In this document: in pieces, positions 1-6,501 of the stretch
How the letters are laid out: the number at the start of each line of letters is the position of its first letter
How positions within the stretch are numbered: position 1 is the first letter of the stretch
NCBI GenBank assembly: GCA_026419705.1
Contig: JANZYY010000251.1
Span: 1 to 7,144 of the forward strand
Source of the DNA: Fischerella sp.
GTDB taxonomy: Bacteria > Cyanobacteriota > Cyanobacteriia > Cyanobacteriales > Nostocaceae
Length of the DNA stretch: 7,144 bases
Direction of reading: 5' to 3'
Position numbers and translations under genes: made by a program
The notes under the pieces: model-generated
The model's input: the letters and a program-made list of their open reading frames with translations, nothing else
Database searches by the model: none
What the model was told of the DNA's origin: nothing

Positions 1-19
1 AGATGTGTATAAGAGACAG
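1..19 (+). other. Nextera/Tn5 mosaic-end adapter remnant (non-genomic)
   Basis: The first 19 bases read AGATGTGTATAAGAGACAG, which is exactly the Tn5 mosaic-end sequence at the 3' end of Nextera transposase adapters. The reverse complement is found at the other extreme end of the window. The pair has the inward-facing geometry of a tagmented library fragment, so this is untrimmed adapter and not part of the genome. Genomic sequence starts at base 20. Confidence 0.97.
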
Positions 20-737
20 CGCTAAAGGTGACTATATCGCTTTTTTGGATGCAGATGACATCTGGTTACCACAGAAACTGGAAAAGCAAGTGGCAATCCT
101 AGAAGCACAACCAGAAGCTGCTATGGTTTGTAGCTCGACTCAGATGTGGTATAGCTGGACAGGAAATCCAGAAGATGCTGACCGCGATTGGCTTCGTGTA
201 GTTGGCGGACAGCCTAACACTTTGATGAAACCGCCAACTTTGCTTACCCTTTCTTTGCAACGCAAGGCCTGTTTCCCGGCTACCTGTAGTGTCTTGATCC
301 GGGCAGAGATCGTTAGAGAAGTAGGAGGATTCGAAGATTCATTCCAGAGAATACACGAGGATTGCGTCTTTTTTTCCAAAATATATCTAAAAGCACCTGT
401 ATTTGTGCAGGATGGATTTTTAGATCGGTATCGGCAACATCCAAATAGTACCTGCCACTTAGCAGAAAAGGCTGGTACATTTCATCCTTCAAAGCTAAAT
501 TCTAGCGATCTTATTTACATGAACTGGCTAGAACAGTATTTGACAGAACAAGGAGTCAAAGACGCTGAGGTCTGGCAAGTATTTGAAAAAGCGCTGTGGC
601 GCCATCGTCATGCGAATTGGTACAACCTAAACAGCCAGCTGAAACAATTAGTAAAGTTGATAGCAAAGCAAGTGTTACCTACTTCCATTCACGGTTGGCT
701 GCGGTTTCAATGGCGGAGGTACACACAGCAATTATAA
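20..737 (+). CDS. GT2-family glycosyltransferase, C-terminal part (5' truncated)
   Basis: This is the C-terminal 238 residues of a GT-A fold, family 2 glycosyltransferase, which transfers a sugar from a nucleotide sugar to an acceptor, here probably a lipid-linked polysaccharide intermediate at the cytoplasmic membrane. The first genomic residues, AKGDYIAFLDADD, are the family's metal-binding DXD region (FLDADD, about residues 8-13 of the genomic part). The later stretch GGFEDSFQRIHED (about 102-114) matches the usual region carrying the ED catalytic base, and DRYRQHPNS follows at about 135-143. The N-terminal 80-90 residues, with the nucleotide-binding start of the Rossmann-like fold, are missing because the contig begins here. 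The reading frame runs back into the adapter, where an ATG at base 3 encodes the spurious residues MCIRDS; that start is not real. The stop is TAA at 735-737 and the epimerase gene follows after 36 bases. Sugar specificity cannot be told. Confidence 0.9.
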
Positions 738-773
738 GAAAAATCCTATAGCAATCCTACATAAACCTAAATT

Positions 774-1706
774 ATGCATTTTATTGTCACTGGAGGAGCA
801 GGTTTTATTGGCTCTCATCTGACAGAGCAGCTTTTAGTAGAAGATCATAATGTCACTGTAGTTGATAACCTCAGCACTGGTAGTTTAAACAACCTTCCAG
901 AACACCCTAGTCTCAAATTATTGCTCAAAAATGTACTCGACTGTCAACCAGAAGATTTCACTCAGCCAGTTGATGGAATAGCCCATTTAGCAGCAACCCC
1001 ATCTGTTACCCAATCTTGGAACGAACCTCTAGAATCTCATCACAACAACCTTTCGGCAATGGTTGCTGTGCTACTGCTTTGTCAATCATTAAACATACCT
1101 AGACTTGTTTTTGCTAGTTCAGCAGCTGTGTATGGAAGTAAAGCACAATTACCAATTTCAGAACAGCAACAAACTTGTCCGATTTCTCCCTACGGATTGC
1201 AGAAATTAGTGAGTGAACAATATGCAAATTTATTTGCTCAAAAGTTCAACATATCTTTTGTTGCACTACGGCTATTTAATGTATTTGGACCTCGCCAAGA
1301 TCCTGATTCTCCCTACTCAGGAGTTATTTCTTTATTTACTAAAGCTATGCAAAAAGATCTACCCATTACAATTTATGGAGATGGTACGCAAACAAGAGAC
1401 TTTATTTACGTTAAAGATGTCGCAGCAGCTTTTACAAAAGCTCTAACTATTCCCTTTCCTGTTGGCTCCTGTACAACATTTAATATAGGCAGTGGTAAAG
1501 AAACTTCACTGCTTGAAATTGTAAGCATCCTGAAAACCTATTTTACTCGGTGGGACTCAAAAATTAACTTCACTCCTGCTCGACTTGGAGATATTCAAAA
1601 TTCTCAGGCCGATATATCGAAAGCATTCTCACTATTAAATTTTAAACCTCAATGGACAGTGACGTTGGGAATCCATCAATTGGTTGAGTCATTACCTATT
1701 GAGTGA
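774..1706 (+). CDS. NAD-dependent sugar-nucleotide epimerase/dehydratase (GalE-like extended SDR)
   Basis: This 310-residue protein is an extended short-chain dehydrogenase/reductase acting on a nucleotide sugar, most likely a UDP-hexose or UDP-HexNAc 4-epimerase. Visible features are the N-terminal NAD-binding glycine motif GGAGFIG (residues 7-13), an acidic residue after the second beta strand (D31, in VVDNLSTG), the serine of the active site in FASSAAVYG (about 113-121), the catalytic pair Y140 and K144 in the YxxxK motif (PYGLQK), LRLFNVFGPRQDP (about 166-178), and the substrate-domain motif GDGTQTRDFIYVKD (about 202-215). Length is normal for the family and the protein looks complete. 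The ATG at 774 puts the glycine motif at the usual distance from the N-terminus; there is no clear Shine-Dalgarno sequence before it. It follows the GT2 gene by 36 bases, probably in one operon, and would supply an activated sugar to the neighbouring transferases. Family motifs do not distinguish UDP-Glc, UDP-GlcNAc or uronic-acid 4-epimerases. Confidence 0.9.
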   Translation: MHFIVTGGAGFIGSHLTEQLLVEDHNVTVVDNLSTGSLNNLPEHPSLKLLLKNVLDCQPEDFTQPVDGIAHLAATPSVTQSWNEPLESHHNNLSAMVAVLLLCQSLNIPRLVFASSAAVYGSKAQLPISEQQQTCPISPYGLQKLVSEQYANLFAQKFNISFVALRLFNVFGPRQDPDSPYSGVISLFTKAMQKDLPITIYGDGTQTRDFIYVKDVAAAFTKALTIPFPVGSCTTFNIGSGKETSLLEIVSILKTYFTRWDSKINFTPARLGDIQNSQADISKAFSLLNFKPQWTVTLGIHQLVESLPIE

Positions 1707-1723
1707 GTACTAAATCATCAAAA

Positions 1724-1744
1724 ATGACCCCTAGTTTAGGGCAT
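1724..1744 (+). other. Short stem-loop in the epimerase 3' flank
   Basis: ATG (1724-1726) and CCCTA (1729-1733) can pair with TAGGG (1737-1741) and CAT (1742-1744) around a GTT loop, leaving a two-base bulge. It lies 18 bases after the epimerase stop codon. There is no following T-run, so it does not qualify as a standard intrinsic terminator. It may be an mRNA 3'-end structure or chance. Confidence 0.25.
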
Positions 1745-1756
1745 TGTAGAGCTTAA

Positions 1757-1784
1757 GAGCTGAGTCGTAAAGAAAATCTAAAGA
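1757..1784 (+). repeat. Left terminal inverted repeat of the IS
   Basis: It begins GAGCTGAGTCGTAAAG and matches the reverse complement of 2657-2684 at 24 of 28 positions. The mismatches are at repeat positions 8, 16, 21 and 24. The adjacent outer base (A at 1756) also pairs with its counterpart at 2685, so the exact outer edge may be off by one base. Confidence 0.85.
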
Positions 1785-1844
1785 GAACGGAGCCTCAGTG
1801 TATTCAGATTATAGGCTAAATCAATAACATTCATGTTGTTGTTG

Positions 1845-2662
1845 ATGAGCCGTCTACCTGCGATTGAAAATCCACAGCGCAAACCCTATCCAAGTGATTT
1901 AAGCGATAGCGAATGGTTAATTCTCAAGCCTCTTGTGCCAAAGCCCTAAAGGATTTGGGCATCCTATAGAAGTAGATTTGCGAGAGATTATCAATGCAAT
2001 TTTCTACGTGCAACGCACTGGATGTCAGTGGGAAATGTTACCTCATGACCTTCCTTTTTACACCACGGTGTACGGCTACTTTCAAAAATGGCAACGCAAA
2101 GGCATCTGGCAGAAAATTCACGACCAAGTACGTCATCAACTGCGACAAGATTTAGGGCAAGATGAACAATCTACTGTGGCGATCGCTGATTCTCAATCAG
2201 TGAAGACCAGGGAAAAAAGGGAGGTCTACAGCTTTGATGGTGGTAAACAGGTTAAGGGGCGCGCCTCGCCATATAGTTGTCAATTCTCAAGGGTTGTTAA
2301 TCGGTGTTTTAGTTACCGAAGCTAATACCTCGGAGCGTTTAGGGGCTGTAATCGTCTTGGACGAAGCTACCCTTGGAATTGTCCAAATTAGAAGTTATTT
2401 GGGTAGATCGGGGCTGTTCTGGCAATAACTTTGTTCAAGCTGTGAGACAAGTTTGTGGACAACAGGTTCGAGTCGAGGTGATTCAAAGGAACTCGAAAAC
2501 ATTTGAGTAATTGCCGAAACGATGGATTGTAGAACGCACATTCGGTAGGCTTAACCGATTTCGGCGTTCTCGTCAACGGATTATGAGTTGTACAGCGAGT
2601 TAAGTGAAGCAATGATTTATAGCTCATTGATTCGTCTTATGGTTAGGCGAATGGCATCTTAA
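1845..2662 (+). pseudogene. IS5-family DDE transposase, broken by four frameshifts and one stop
   Basis: Joining frames gives a near-full-length transposase of about 270 residues. The N-terminus from ATG 1845 reads MSRLPAIENPQRKPYPSD and continues to LKPLVPKP. A +1 shift at about 1943-1946 moves to KGFGHPIEVDLREI, then GCQWEMLP and IADSQSVKT. A second +1 shift at about 2263-2266 falls in the conserved KGRKRHIVV motif. A third +1 shift at about 2374-2376 precedes ELSKLEVIWVDRG. An in-frame TAA lies at 2508-2510, and a -1 shift at about 2577-2579 leads into DYELYSELSEAM and the terminal RRMAS before TAA 2660-2662. The three acidic residues expected for catalysis are all still encoded: Asp at 2188-2190 (ADSQS), Asp at 2406-2408 (VDRG) and Glu at 2532-2534 (VERTFG). 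Two normally conserved neighbours look altered: VDRGC where Tyr is usual, and FGRL where FGWL is usual. ATG 1833 is an alternative in-frame start. Open stretches beginning at TTG 1933 and TTG 2234 are fragments of this gene, not separate genes. Confidence 0.93.
2179..2186. repeat. HIP1 octamer (GCGATCGC), inside the IS transposase
   Basis: This is an exact GCGATCGC palindrome, the highly iterated palindrome common in many cyanobacterial genomes. Its presence within the insertion sequence suggests that the element has long circulated in cyanobacteria. It overlaps the codons just before the first catalytic Asp. Confidence 0.6.
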
Positions 2663-2684
2663 GCTTTTGTTTACGAATCAGCTC
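2657..2684 (-). repeat. Right terminal inverted repeat of the IS
   Basis: Read on the minus strand it begins GAGCTGATTCGTAAAC and pairs with 1757-1784 at 24 of 28 positions. It overlaps the last codons and stop of the transposase remnant (TAA 2660-2662), a compact arrangement often seen in small insertion sequences. Confidence 0.85.
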
Positions 2685-2704
2685 TGATGACAGAGCAACT
2701 TTTT
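2681..2704 (+). terminator. Terminator-like hairpin across the IS right boundary
   Basis: GCTCTG (2681-2686) and CAGAGC (2691-2696) form a perfect 6-bp stem around an ATGA loop, followed after AAC by five T residues (2700-2704). The left arm belongs mainly to the IS end and the right arm to flanking DNA, so the structure exists only because of the insertion. The stem is short and the T-run is offset by three bases, so termination would probably be weak. It lies 26 bases before the proposed start of the downstream glycosyltransferase. Confidence 0.35.
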
Positions 2705-2729
2705 ACGTCTTGAAATTAAGGTATTGATT

Positions 2730-3983
2730 GTGAAAGTTCTGCATCTCAGTACATACGATATTCACGGTGGAGCAGCACGTGCTACCTATCGTCTGCATCA
2801 AGGTCTGCAACGTATTGGTGTACATTCACAAATGTTGGTGAAAGAAAAATTCAGCGACGATGCAGCGGTATTTGCACCTAAAATGAAACTTTTTCAAGGA
2901 ATAGCGCGAGCGAAGACAACTCTTGATGTTTTGCCTCTCAAGTTCTACCGTCAAAGGGATGATTCTACATCTTTTTCTCCTCAATGGCTCCTCGATCGAG
3001 TAATATCAAAGGTTACTCAAATTCAGCCCGACATCATTAATTTGCATTGGCTAGGTAGTGGATTCACTCAGATAGAAACTTTGGCTAAACTAAAGCGACC
3101 TCTGGTATGGACACTTCATGATATGTGGGCGTTTACCGGAGGATGTCATTATAGTGGAGACTGCGATCGCTACATTGCTTCTTGCGGGAGTTGTCCTAGG
3201 TTGAACAGTAAACAGGACTGGGACTTATCACGTTGGATTTGGCGACGCAAAGCCAAAGCATGGAAAAATCTCGATCTGACAATTGTTGCACCTAGTGCAT
3301 GGCTCGCTCAATGTGCCAGTTCTAGTTCTTTATTCAATTCCCTGCGTATCGAACGCATTCCTAATGGGTTGGATACTCAGATATACAAACCTATTCAACA
3401 GCAAGTTGCCAGAGAACTGTTGGGATTACCTCTGGATAAGAAGTTAATTCTCTTTGGTTCACTAAAAGCAACTAGTGAGAAACGAAAGGGATTTTACTTG
3501 CTACAACCAGCCTTGCAAAACTTAAGTCAAGCTGGATGGGTAGATAAATTAGAAGTAATGATTTTGGGCACCTCCCAGCCAGAAAATCCACCTGAAATTG
3601 GCTTCAAAACTCATTATTTGGGTACCCTCAACGACGATATTTCCATCGCTATAGCTTATTCAGCTGCAGATACTTTTGTGCTGCCTTCTACTCAAGATAA
3701 CCTTCCCAATATGATTGTGGAGGCCATTGCCTGCGGAACGCCGTGTGTCGCCTTCAATATTGGTGGTATACCTGATATTATTGAACATCAGAAAAATGGT
3801 TATTTAGTTCAATCGTTTGATATTACAGATTTAGTTAAAGGAATTATCTGGGTGTTAGAAAACGATGAGCGTTATCAAAGTCTCTCATTTCATGCGCGTG
3901 AAAAGGCAGAACAAGAATTTAGTCTAGAAATTCAAGCTAAACGTTACTATGATCTTTTTAATGAAATTCTGAGTGTCCATTAA
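2730..3983 (+). CDS. GT4-family glycosyltransferase (WcaC/WcaL-like)
   Basis: This complete 417-residue GT-B fold enzyme is expected to be a retaining glycosyltransferase acting at the cytoplasmic face of the membrane on a growing polysaccharide unit. Near the N-terminus, HLSTYDIHGGAARA (5-18) is the glycine-rich acceptor-side loop. INLHWL (about 103-108) and WTLHDMWAFTGGCHYSGDC (127-145) are typical of this subgroup. The C-terminal donor domain has LFGSLKATSEKRKG (241-254), VLPSTQDNLPNMIVEAIACGTP (about 317-338), and GGIPDII (345-351). The usual E-x7-E donor motif appears as D323-x7-E331. Four cysteines, C139, C145, C152 and C155, cluster in the N-terminal domain. I chose GTG 2730 because an AAGG Shine-Dalgarno-like sequence (2718-2721) is 8 bases upstream; the in-frame TTG at 2724 is too close to it. 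The IS lies just upstream, separating this gene from the epimerase. Donor sugar and linkage are unknown. Confidence 0.9.
   Translation: MKVLHLSTYDIHGGAARATYRLHQGLQRIGVHSQMLVKEKFSDDAAVFAPKMKLFQGIARAKTTLDVLPLKFYRQRDDSTSFSPQWLLDRVISKVTQIQPDIINLHWLGSGFTQIETLAKLKRPLVWTLHDMWAFTGGCHYSGDCDRYIASCGSCPRLNSKQDWDLSRWIWRRKAKAWKNLDLTIVAPSAWLAQCASSSSLFNSLRIERIPNGLDTQIYKPIQQQVARELLGLPLDKKLILFGSLKATSEKRKGFYLLQPALQNLSQAGWVDKLEVMILGTSQPENPPEIGFKTHYLGTLNDDISIAIAYSAADTFVLPSTQDNLPNMIVEAIACGTPCVAFNIGGIPDIIEHQKNGYLVQSFDITDLVKGIIWVLENDERYQSLSFHAREKAEQEFSLEIQAKRYYDLFNEILSVH
3163..3170. repeat. HIP1 octamer (GCGATCGC)
   Basis: This is an exact GCGATCGC palindrome inside the GT4 coding region, overlapping the Cys-Asp-Arg codons of the cysteine cluster. 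With the copy at 2179 it supports a cyanobacterial origin of the window. Confidence 0.6.
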
Positions 3984-4053
3984 TTTTCTGATGACTGAAA
4001 AAGTATCATTACAGCTTATAAGCCAGCAATCGTTGAGCAGGAATAATTTCAAA

Positions 4054-4082
4054 TTGACAGAATAAATATCTGGTTAACTTGA
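4054..4082 (+). promoter_or_regulatory. Possible promoter in the gap before the O-antigen ligase-like gene
   Basis: The 149-base gap 3984-4132 holds no gene. It contains a perfect -35-like TTGACA at 4054-4059. At the usual spacing only poor -10 candidates occur (TAACTT at 4075-4080, or ACTTGA at 4077-4082), so a sigma-70-type promoter is possible but weakly supported. The long AT-rich leader would allow separate expression of the next gene. Confidence 0.22.
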
Positions 4083-4120
4083 TGGAATGGATTTTCAGAT
4101 TTTAAATATTTTTGAATTTC

Positions 4121-4124
4121 GGAG
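4121..4124 (+). promoter_or_regulatory. Ribosome binding site deciding a TTG start
   Basis: GGAG at 4121-4124 is followed by an 8-base spacer to TTG 4133, the best-supported start of the membrane protein gene. The first ATG nearby (4137-4139) is out of frame and is followed at once by TAA, so it cannot be the start. Confidence 0.6.
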
Positions 4125-4132
4125 TTTGAAGG

Positions 4133-5392
4133 TTGAATGTAAAATTAGTGCAATATTTATTAAATCGACTAGAAGTAATTTTAATTGTTATCTTTTTACT
4201 ATTCTCAGAGGCTGTAAATGTCTTGCCTAGTTTAATATCTTTGGTCAAGCTACTTAATTATGCTTTTATACTCATCATTATAATAGCAGCTAGCAAGAAA
4301 CTTGCCTATGTTATTACTAGAGACATTTCTCTTTTTATATTAATTCTCATTACCCTTAGTTCTATCTTCTGGTCTGTAGAGCCATCCACTACCTCACGAT
4401 TTCTAATAGCTTTTTTCAGAGTAACTTTATTTGGTGTATACCTGGCTGGACGCTTCTCTTTAAAGGAACAAATGCAAATACTGTCATGGGTAGCTGGCTT
4501 AGCAGTAGCTATTAACCTAGTAGCTTGCATTCTTTTCCCATCCTATAGCATTGGGGTAGATCCAAATAACCCATCTGAAGTTGCTTGGAATGGTATCTAT
4601 ATCTTCAAGCAATTCCTGGGTCGTATGATGGCCTTGACGGCCACAGTATTTCTAGCAAATCTCCTTAATAAGCAAAGTAATCGCTGGCTTGACCTAATAG
4701 GATTCCTTGCATCAATTGCTCTAATTCAACTCTCTAATAGCAAAACATATCTGATAGCTATTGCCGCAACAATTTTACTGCTACCTCTGTTCAAAATTTT
4801 AAAACTACGACCTTTGTCTCGGGGCATTACCATACTATTGTTTATGATAATTATTGGTGCAAGTGGAATTCTAATTTTTCTGAATTTAGAAACTATAGTT
4901 GTTAATGTTTTAGGTAAAGATATTCAATTTAACGGACGTACGATTATATGGTCATATGCTATTGAAAAACTCCTGAAGCAACCATATTTAGGCTATGGGT
5001 ATGCTGCATTTTGGGAATCTGAATTTGGTGCAAATATTGCCAGAGGAACGTGGGTAGGAAGAGTGGACGTAGACCTGAAATATTTTCATGCTCATAATGC
5101 ATTTCTAGATCTGACGTTACAGATAGGACTAATTGGAATAACATTACTCCTATTGAACATCACTTTAGTTCTGAAAAGAGTATTCAGTTTGATTAGCTTA
5201 ACTAGGACAATAGAGAGCTTTTGGATGCTGTTACTTTTAACTGTTCAACTCATTGCCAGTATGAGTGAAGCACCAACCTACCTATCAATATACAATATTT
5301 ACTGGACTCTTTATGTGGCAATAGCTTGCTCATCTGCTCTTGAACTAAATCGAATTAGAAGATATTATCAACTACAATCTCAACAGAATTAG
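4133..5392 (+). CDS. O-antigen ligase/polymerase-like membrane protein (Wzy_C / WaaL type)
   Basis: This is a 419-residue, very hydrophobic protein with about 11-12 predicted membrane segments, at roughly residues 11-31, 35-58, 64-81, 90-106, 115-136, 165-178, 186-200, 205-221, 230-250, 326-348, 362-380 and 385-401. Family-like motifs are WNGIYIFKQFLGR (152-164), SNSKT (201-205), NGRTIIW (267-273) followed by PYLGYGYAAFW (284-294), and HAHNAFLDLTLQIGLIG (319-335) at the end of the large periplasmic loop. This pattern fits enzymes that polymerise lipid-linked repeat units (Wzy) or ligate a finished chain to an acceptor (WaaL). Sequence alone rarely separates the two; its place among glycosyltransferases favours a polymerase. 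TTG 4133 has a good Shine-Dalgarno sequence; GTG 4148 is a weaker alternative. The gap to the next gene is 96 bases. Confidence 0.87.
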   Translation: MNVKLVQYLLNRLEVILIVIFLLFSEAVNVLPSLISLVKLLNYAFILIIIIAASKKLAYVITRDISLFILILITLSSIFWSVEPSTTSRFLIAFFRVTLFGVYLAGRFSLKEQMQILSWVAGLAVAINLVACILFPSYSIGVDPNNPSEVAWNGIYIFKQFLGRMMALTATVFLANLLNKQSNRWLDLIGFLASIALIQLSNSKTYLIAIAATILLLPLFKILKLRPLSRGITILLFMIIIGASGILIFLNLETIVVNVLGKDIQFNGRTIIWSYAIEKLLKQPYLGYGYAAFWESEFGANIARGTWVGRVDVDLKYFHAHNAFLDLTLQIGLIGITLLLLNITLVLKRVFSLISLTRTIESFWMLLLLTVQLIASMSEAPTYLSIYNIYWTLYVAIACSSALELNRIRRYYQLQSQQN

Positions 5393-5473
5393 TAGCTAAA
5401 TAAAGAGCAAAACAAGTTTATTTTTCTTCGGCATTAATCAATCTATTTTAAACTAAAATCCAGTCAAACCTAC

Positions 5474-5477
5474 GGAG
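5474..5477 (+). promoter_or_regulatory. Ribosome binding site for the second GT2 gene
   Basis: GGAG at 5474-5477 lies 11 bases before ATG 5489, slightly long but usable, and supports that start. The rest of the 96-base gap (5393-5488) is AT-rich; I see no gene, convincing terminator or clear promoter in it. Confidence 0.5.
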
Positions 5478-5488
5478 ATAAAAAGCTT

Positions 5489-6499
5489 ATGACTGTACAG
5501 CAACATGATGTTAAAGAGAATACAGAATGTTTAGCGCAACTACCAAGTATATCTATTGTTGTACCAAATTACAATGGTGGCAAAACCCTTGCAGCAACTT
5601 TACAAAGTCTAGTTGATCAAAACTATCCAAATCTTGAAATTATTGTTGTTGATGGTGGCTCTACAGATGACAGTCTTGAAATAATCAAGCAGTTTGAGCC
5701 ATACATTACCTGGTGGGTCAGTGAAAAGGATAGGGGTCAATCAAATGCTATCAATAAAGGTTTTGCTAAGTGTAGCGGTGAGATAGTCAACTGGCTATGT
5801 AGCGATGATCTTTTAGCACCAAATGCATTGCATGTAGTGGGTAAATGCTTCCTGGAATCCCCTAAGATTGATGTTTTGGTAGGTAGCTGTCGCATTGAGT
5901 ACATGACAACTGAACATCCAACAAAACCTTTGAAAGGAGCAAATTTTTGGTTGACTCAACTCCAGCGTATTTTGCCACTAGGAGCGATTGTTAAGGATCC
6001 AGAAAACGATCGGATATATGTCAAAACTCCTACGCTAGAACAGATAGAATTAATGCCTGCGATTTCACCCATTCATCAACCTAGTTGTTTCTACCGACGT
6101 AAATTGCTTGATCGACCTAAGCCAGTAGAAGAGAGTTACGATTACACTATGGATATTGAACTTTTCAATTATTTTCGCTCACGTGGTGTCTGCTGGAAAG
6201 TTATCGACAAAGTACTCAGCATTGCTCCAGTCAGTGGTCAAAATAAAACCAGTCTTGCTGGTGTAAAGGCAACTTATGAGCTAGAGCAGATTTACAAAAA
6301 ATATACTCCCCAAGAACGAATTCCTCTAACCTATTGGCACCGACGATTACGTTATCCGTTGGAACGTTTTCTCAAGTTGAAACGGGGGGGTATTTGGCTA
6401 TACTTTATAGCTCCAATTTGGGTGGCAATTACCCTGTTTCTGGCTCCATTTTATGGATTCAAGAAAGTCTGGGCACTTAGATGGACAGCATGGATCTGA
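5489..6499 (+). CDS. GT2-family glycosyltransferase with hydrophobic C-terminal segment
   Basis: This 336-residue GT-A enzyme would add a sugar to the polysaccharide intermediate at the inner face of the cytoplasmic membrane. The nucleotide-binding start ISIVVPNYNGGKTL occupies residues 21-34, EIIVVDGGSTDDS residues 50-62, DRGQSNAINKG residues 81-91, and the DXD-type motif is SDD at 105-107 (NWLCSDD). HQPSCFYRR (196-204) and YDYTMDIELF (217-226) match the downstream part of the GT2 domain, including the acidic region near the catalytic base. Residues 302-320 are strongly hydrophobic and probably anchor or dock the C-terminus at the membrane. The first 20 residues precede the domain and have no known motif. 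It follows the polymerase-like gene and overlaps the upstream alternative starts of the next gene, suggesting one transcript. A run of seven G (6384-6390) lies just before the codons of the hydrophobic segment. The sugar is not predictable. Confidence 0.9.
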   Translation: MTVQQHDVKENTECLAQLPSISIVVPNYNGGKTLAATLQSLVDQNYPNLEIIVVDGGSTDDSLEIIKQFEPYITWWVSEKDRGQSNAINKGFAKCSGEIVNWLCSDDLLAPNALHVVGKCFLESPKIDVLVGSCRIEYMTTEHPTKPLKGANFWLTQLQRILPLGAIVKDPENDRIYVKTPTLEQIELMPAISPIHQPSCFYRRKLLDRPKPVEESYDYTMDIELFNYFRSRGVCWKVIDKVLSIAPVSGQNKTSLAGVKATYELEQIYKKYTPQERIPLTYWHRRLRYPLERFLKLKRGGIWLYFIAPIWVAITLFLAPFYGFKKVWALRWTAWI

Positions 6500-6501
6500 T
6501 A

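Larger units (their letters stand above)
1757..2684 (+). mobile_element. Decayed IS5-family insertion sequence (IS1031-like), about 928 bp
   Basis: The element is bounded by imperfect terminal inverted repeats beginning GAGCTGA (24 of 28 positions match) and contains one broken DDE transposase gene in the + orientation. A length of about 0.93 kb and one transposase of about 270 residues fit small IS5-family elements. The three bases outside each end are TAA (1754-1756) and TGA (2685-2687). Both fit the TNA target of the IS1031 subgroup, but they are not identical, as expected if an old target duplication has mutated. The subgroup call rests on this target pattern and transposase motifs, so it is tentative. 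The element sits between two polysaccharide genes without breaking either. Removing it leaves an ordinary intergenic gap of roughly 95 bases. The transposase is unlikely to be functional, so the copy could move only if an intact relative acts on its ends. Confidence 0.87.

Noticed and set aside
140..379. Minus-strand and alternate-frame open stretches (140-379, 1213-1446, 2388-2627, 4306-4530, 4959-5144).
   Set aside because: Each lies over a well-supported gene or the transposase remnant on the + strand, shows no recognisable domain, and has no supporting ribosome site or context.
1937..1950. CCC-TAA-A at the first transposase shift could be a programmed +1 frameshift site, since slipping to CCT AAA restores the frame.
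   Set aside because: The gene has three further frameshifts and an internal stop, so simple decay explains the lesion. Programmed shifting would not rescue the protein.
2258..2265. GC-only palindrome GGCGCGCC in the transposase as a possible cloning scar or engineered site.
   Set aside because: It coincides with the conserved KGR codons of the motif plus a one-base lesion; no vector-like sequence surrounds it.
2234..2428. Small open frames within the IS (from TTG 1933 and TTG 2234) as independent genes.
   Set aside because: Their translations are consecutive pieces of one transposase in different frames; the TTG starts are incidental.
2662..2730. An outward promoter from the IS right end driving the GT4 gene.
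   Set aside because: I could not find a -35/-10 pair with reasonable match and spacing between the transposase stop and 2730.
4014..4023. Perfect palindrome GCTTATAAGC after the first GT4 gene as a terminator or operator.
   Set aside because: It has no loop, no T-run and only ten bases; a chance palindrome is likely in AT-rich intergenic DNA.
5454..5459. TAAAAT as a -10 box upstream of the second GT2 gene.
   Set aside because: No acceptable -35 hexamer is found at 16-18 bases upstream, and AT-rich sequence gives such hexamers by chance.
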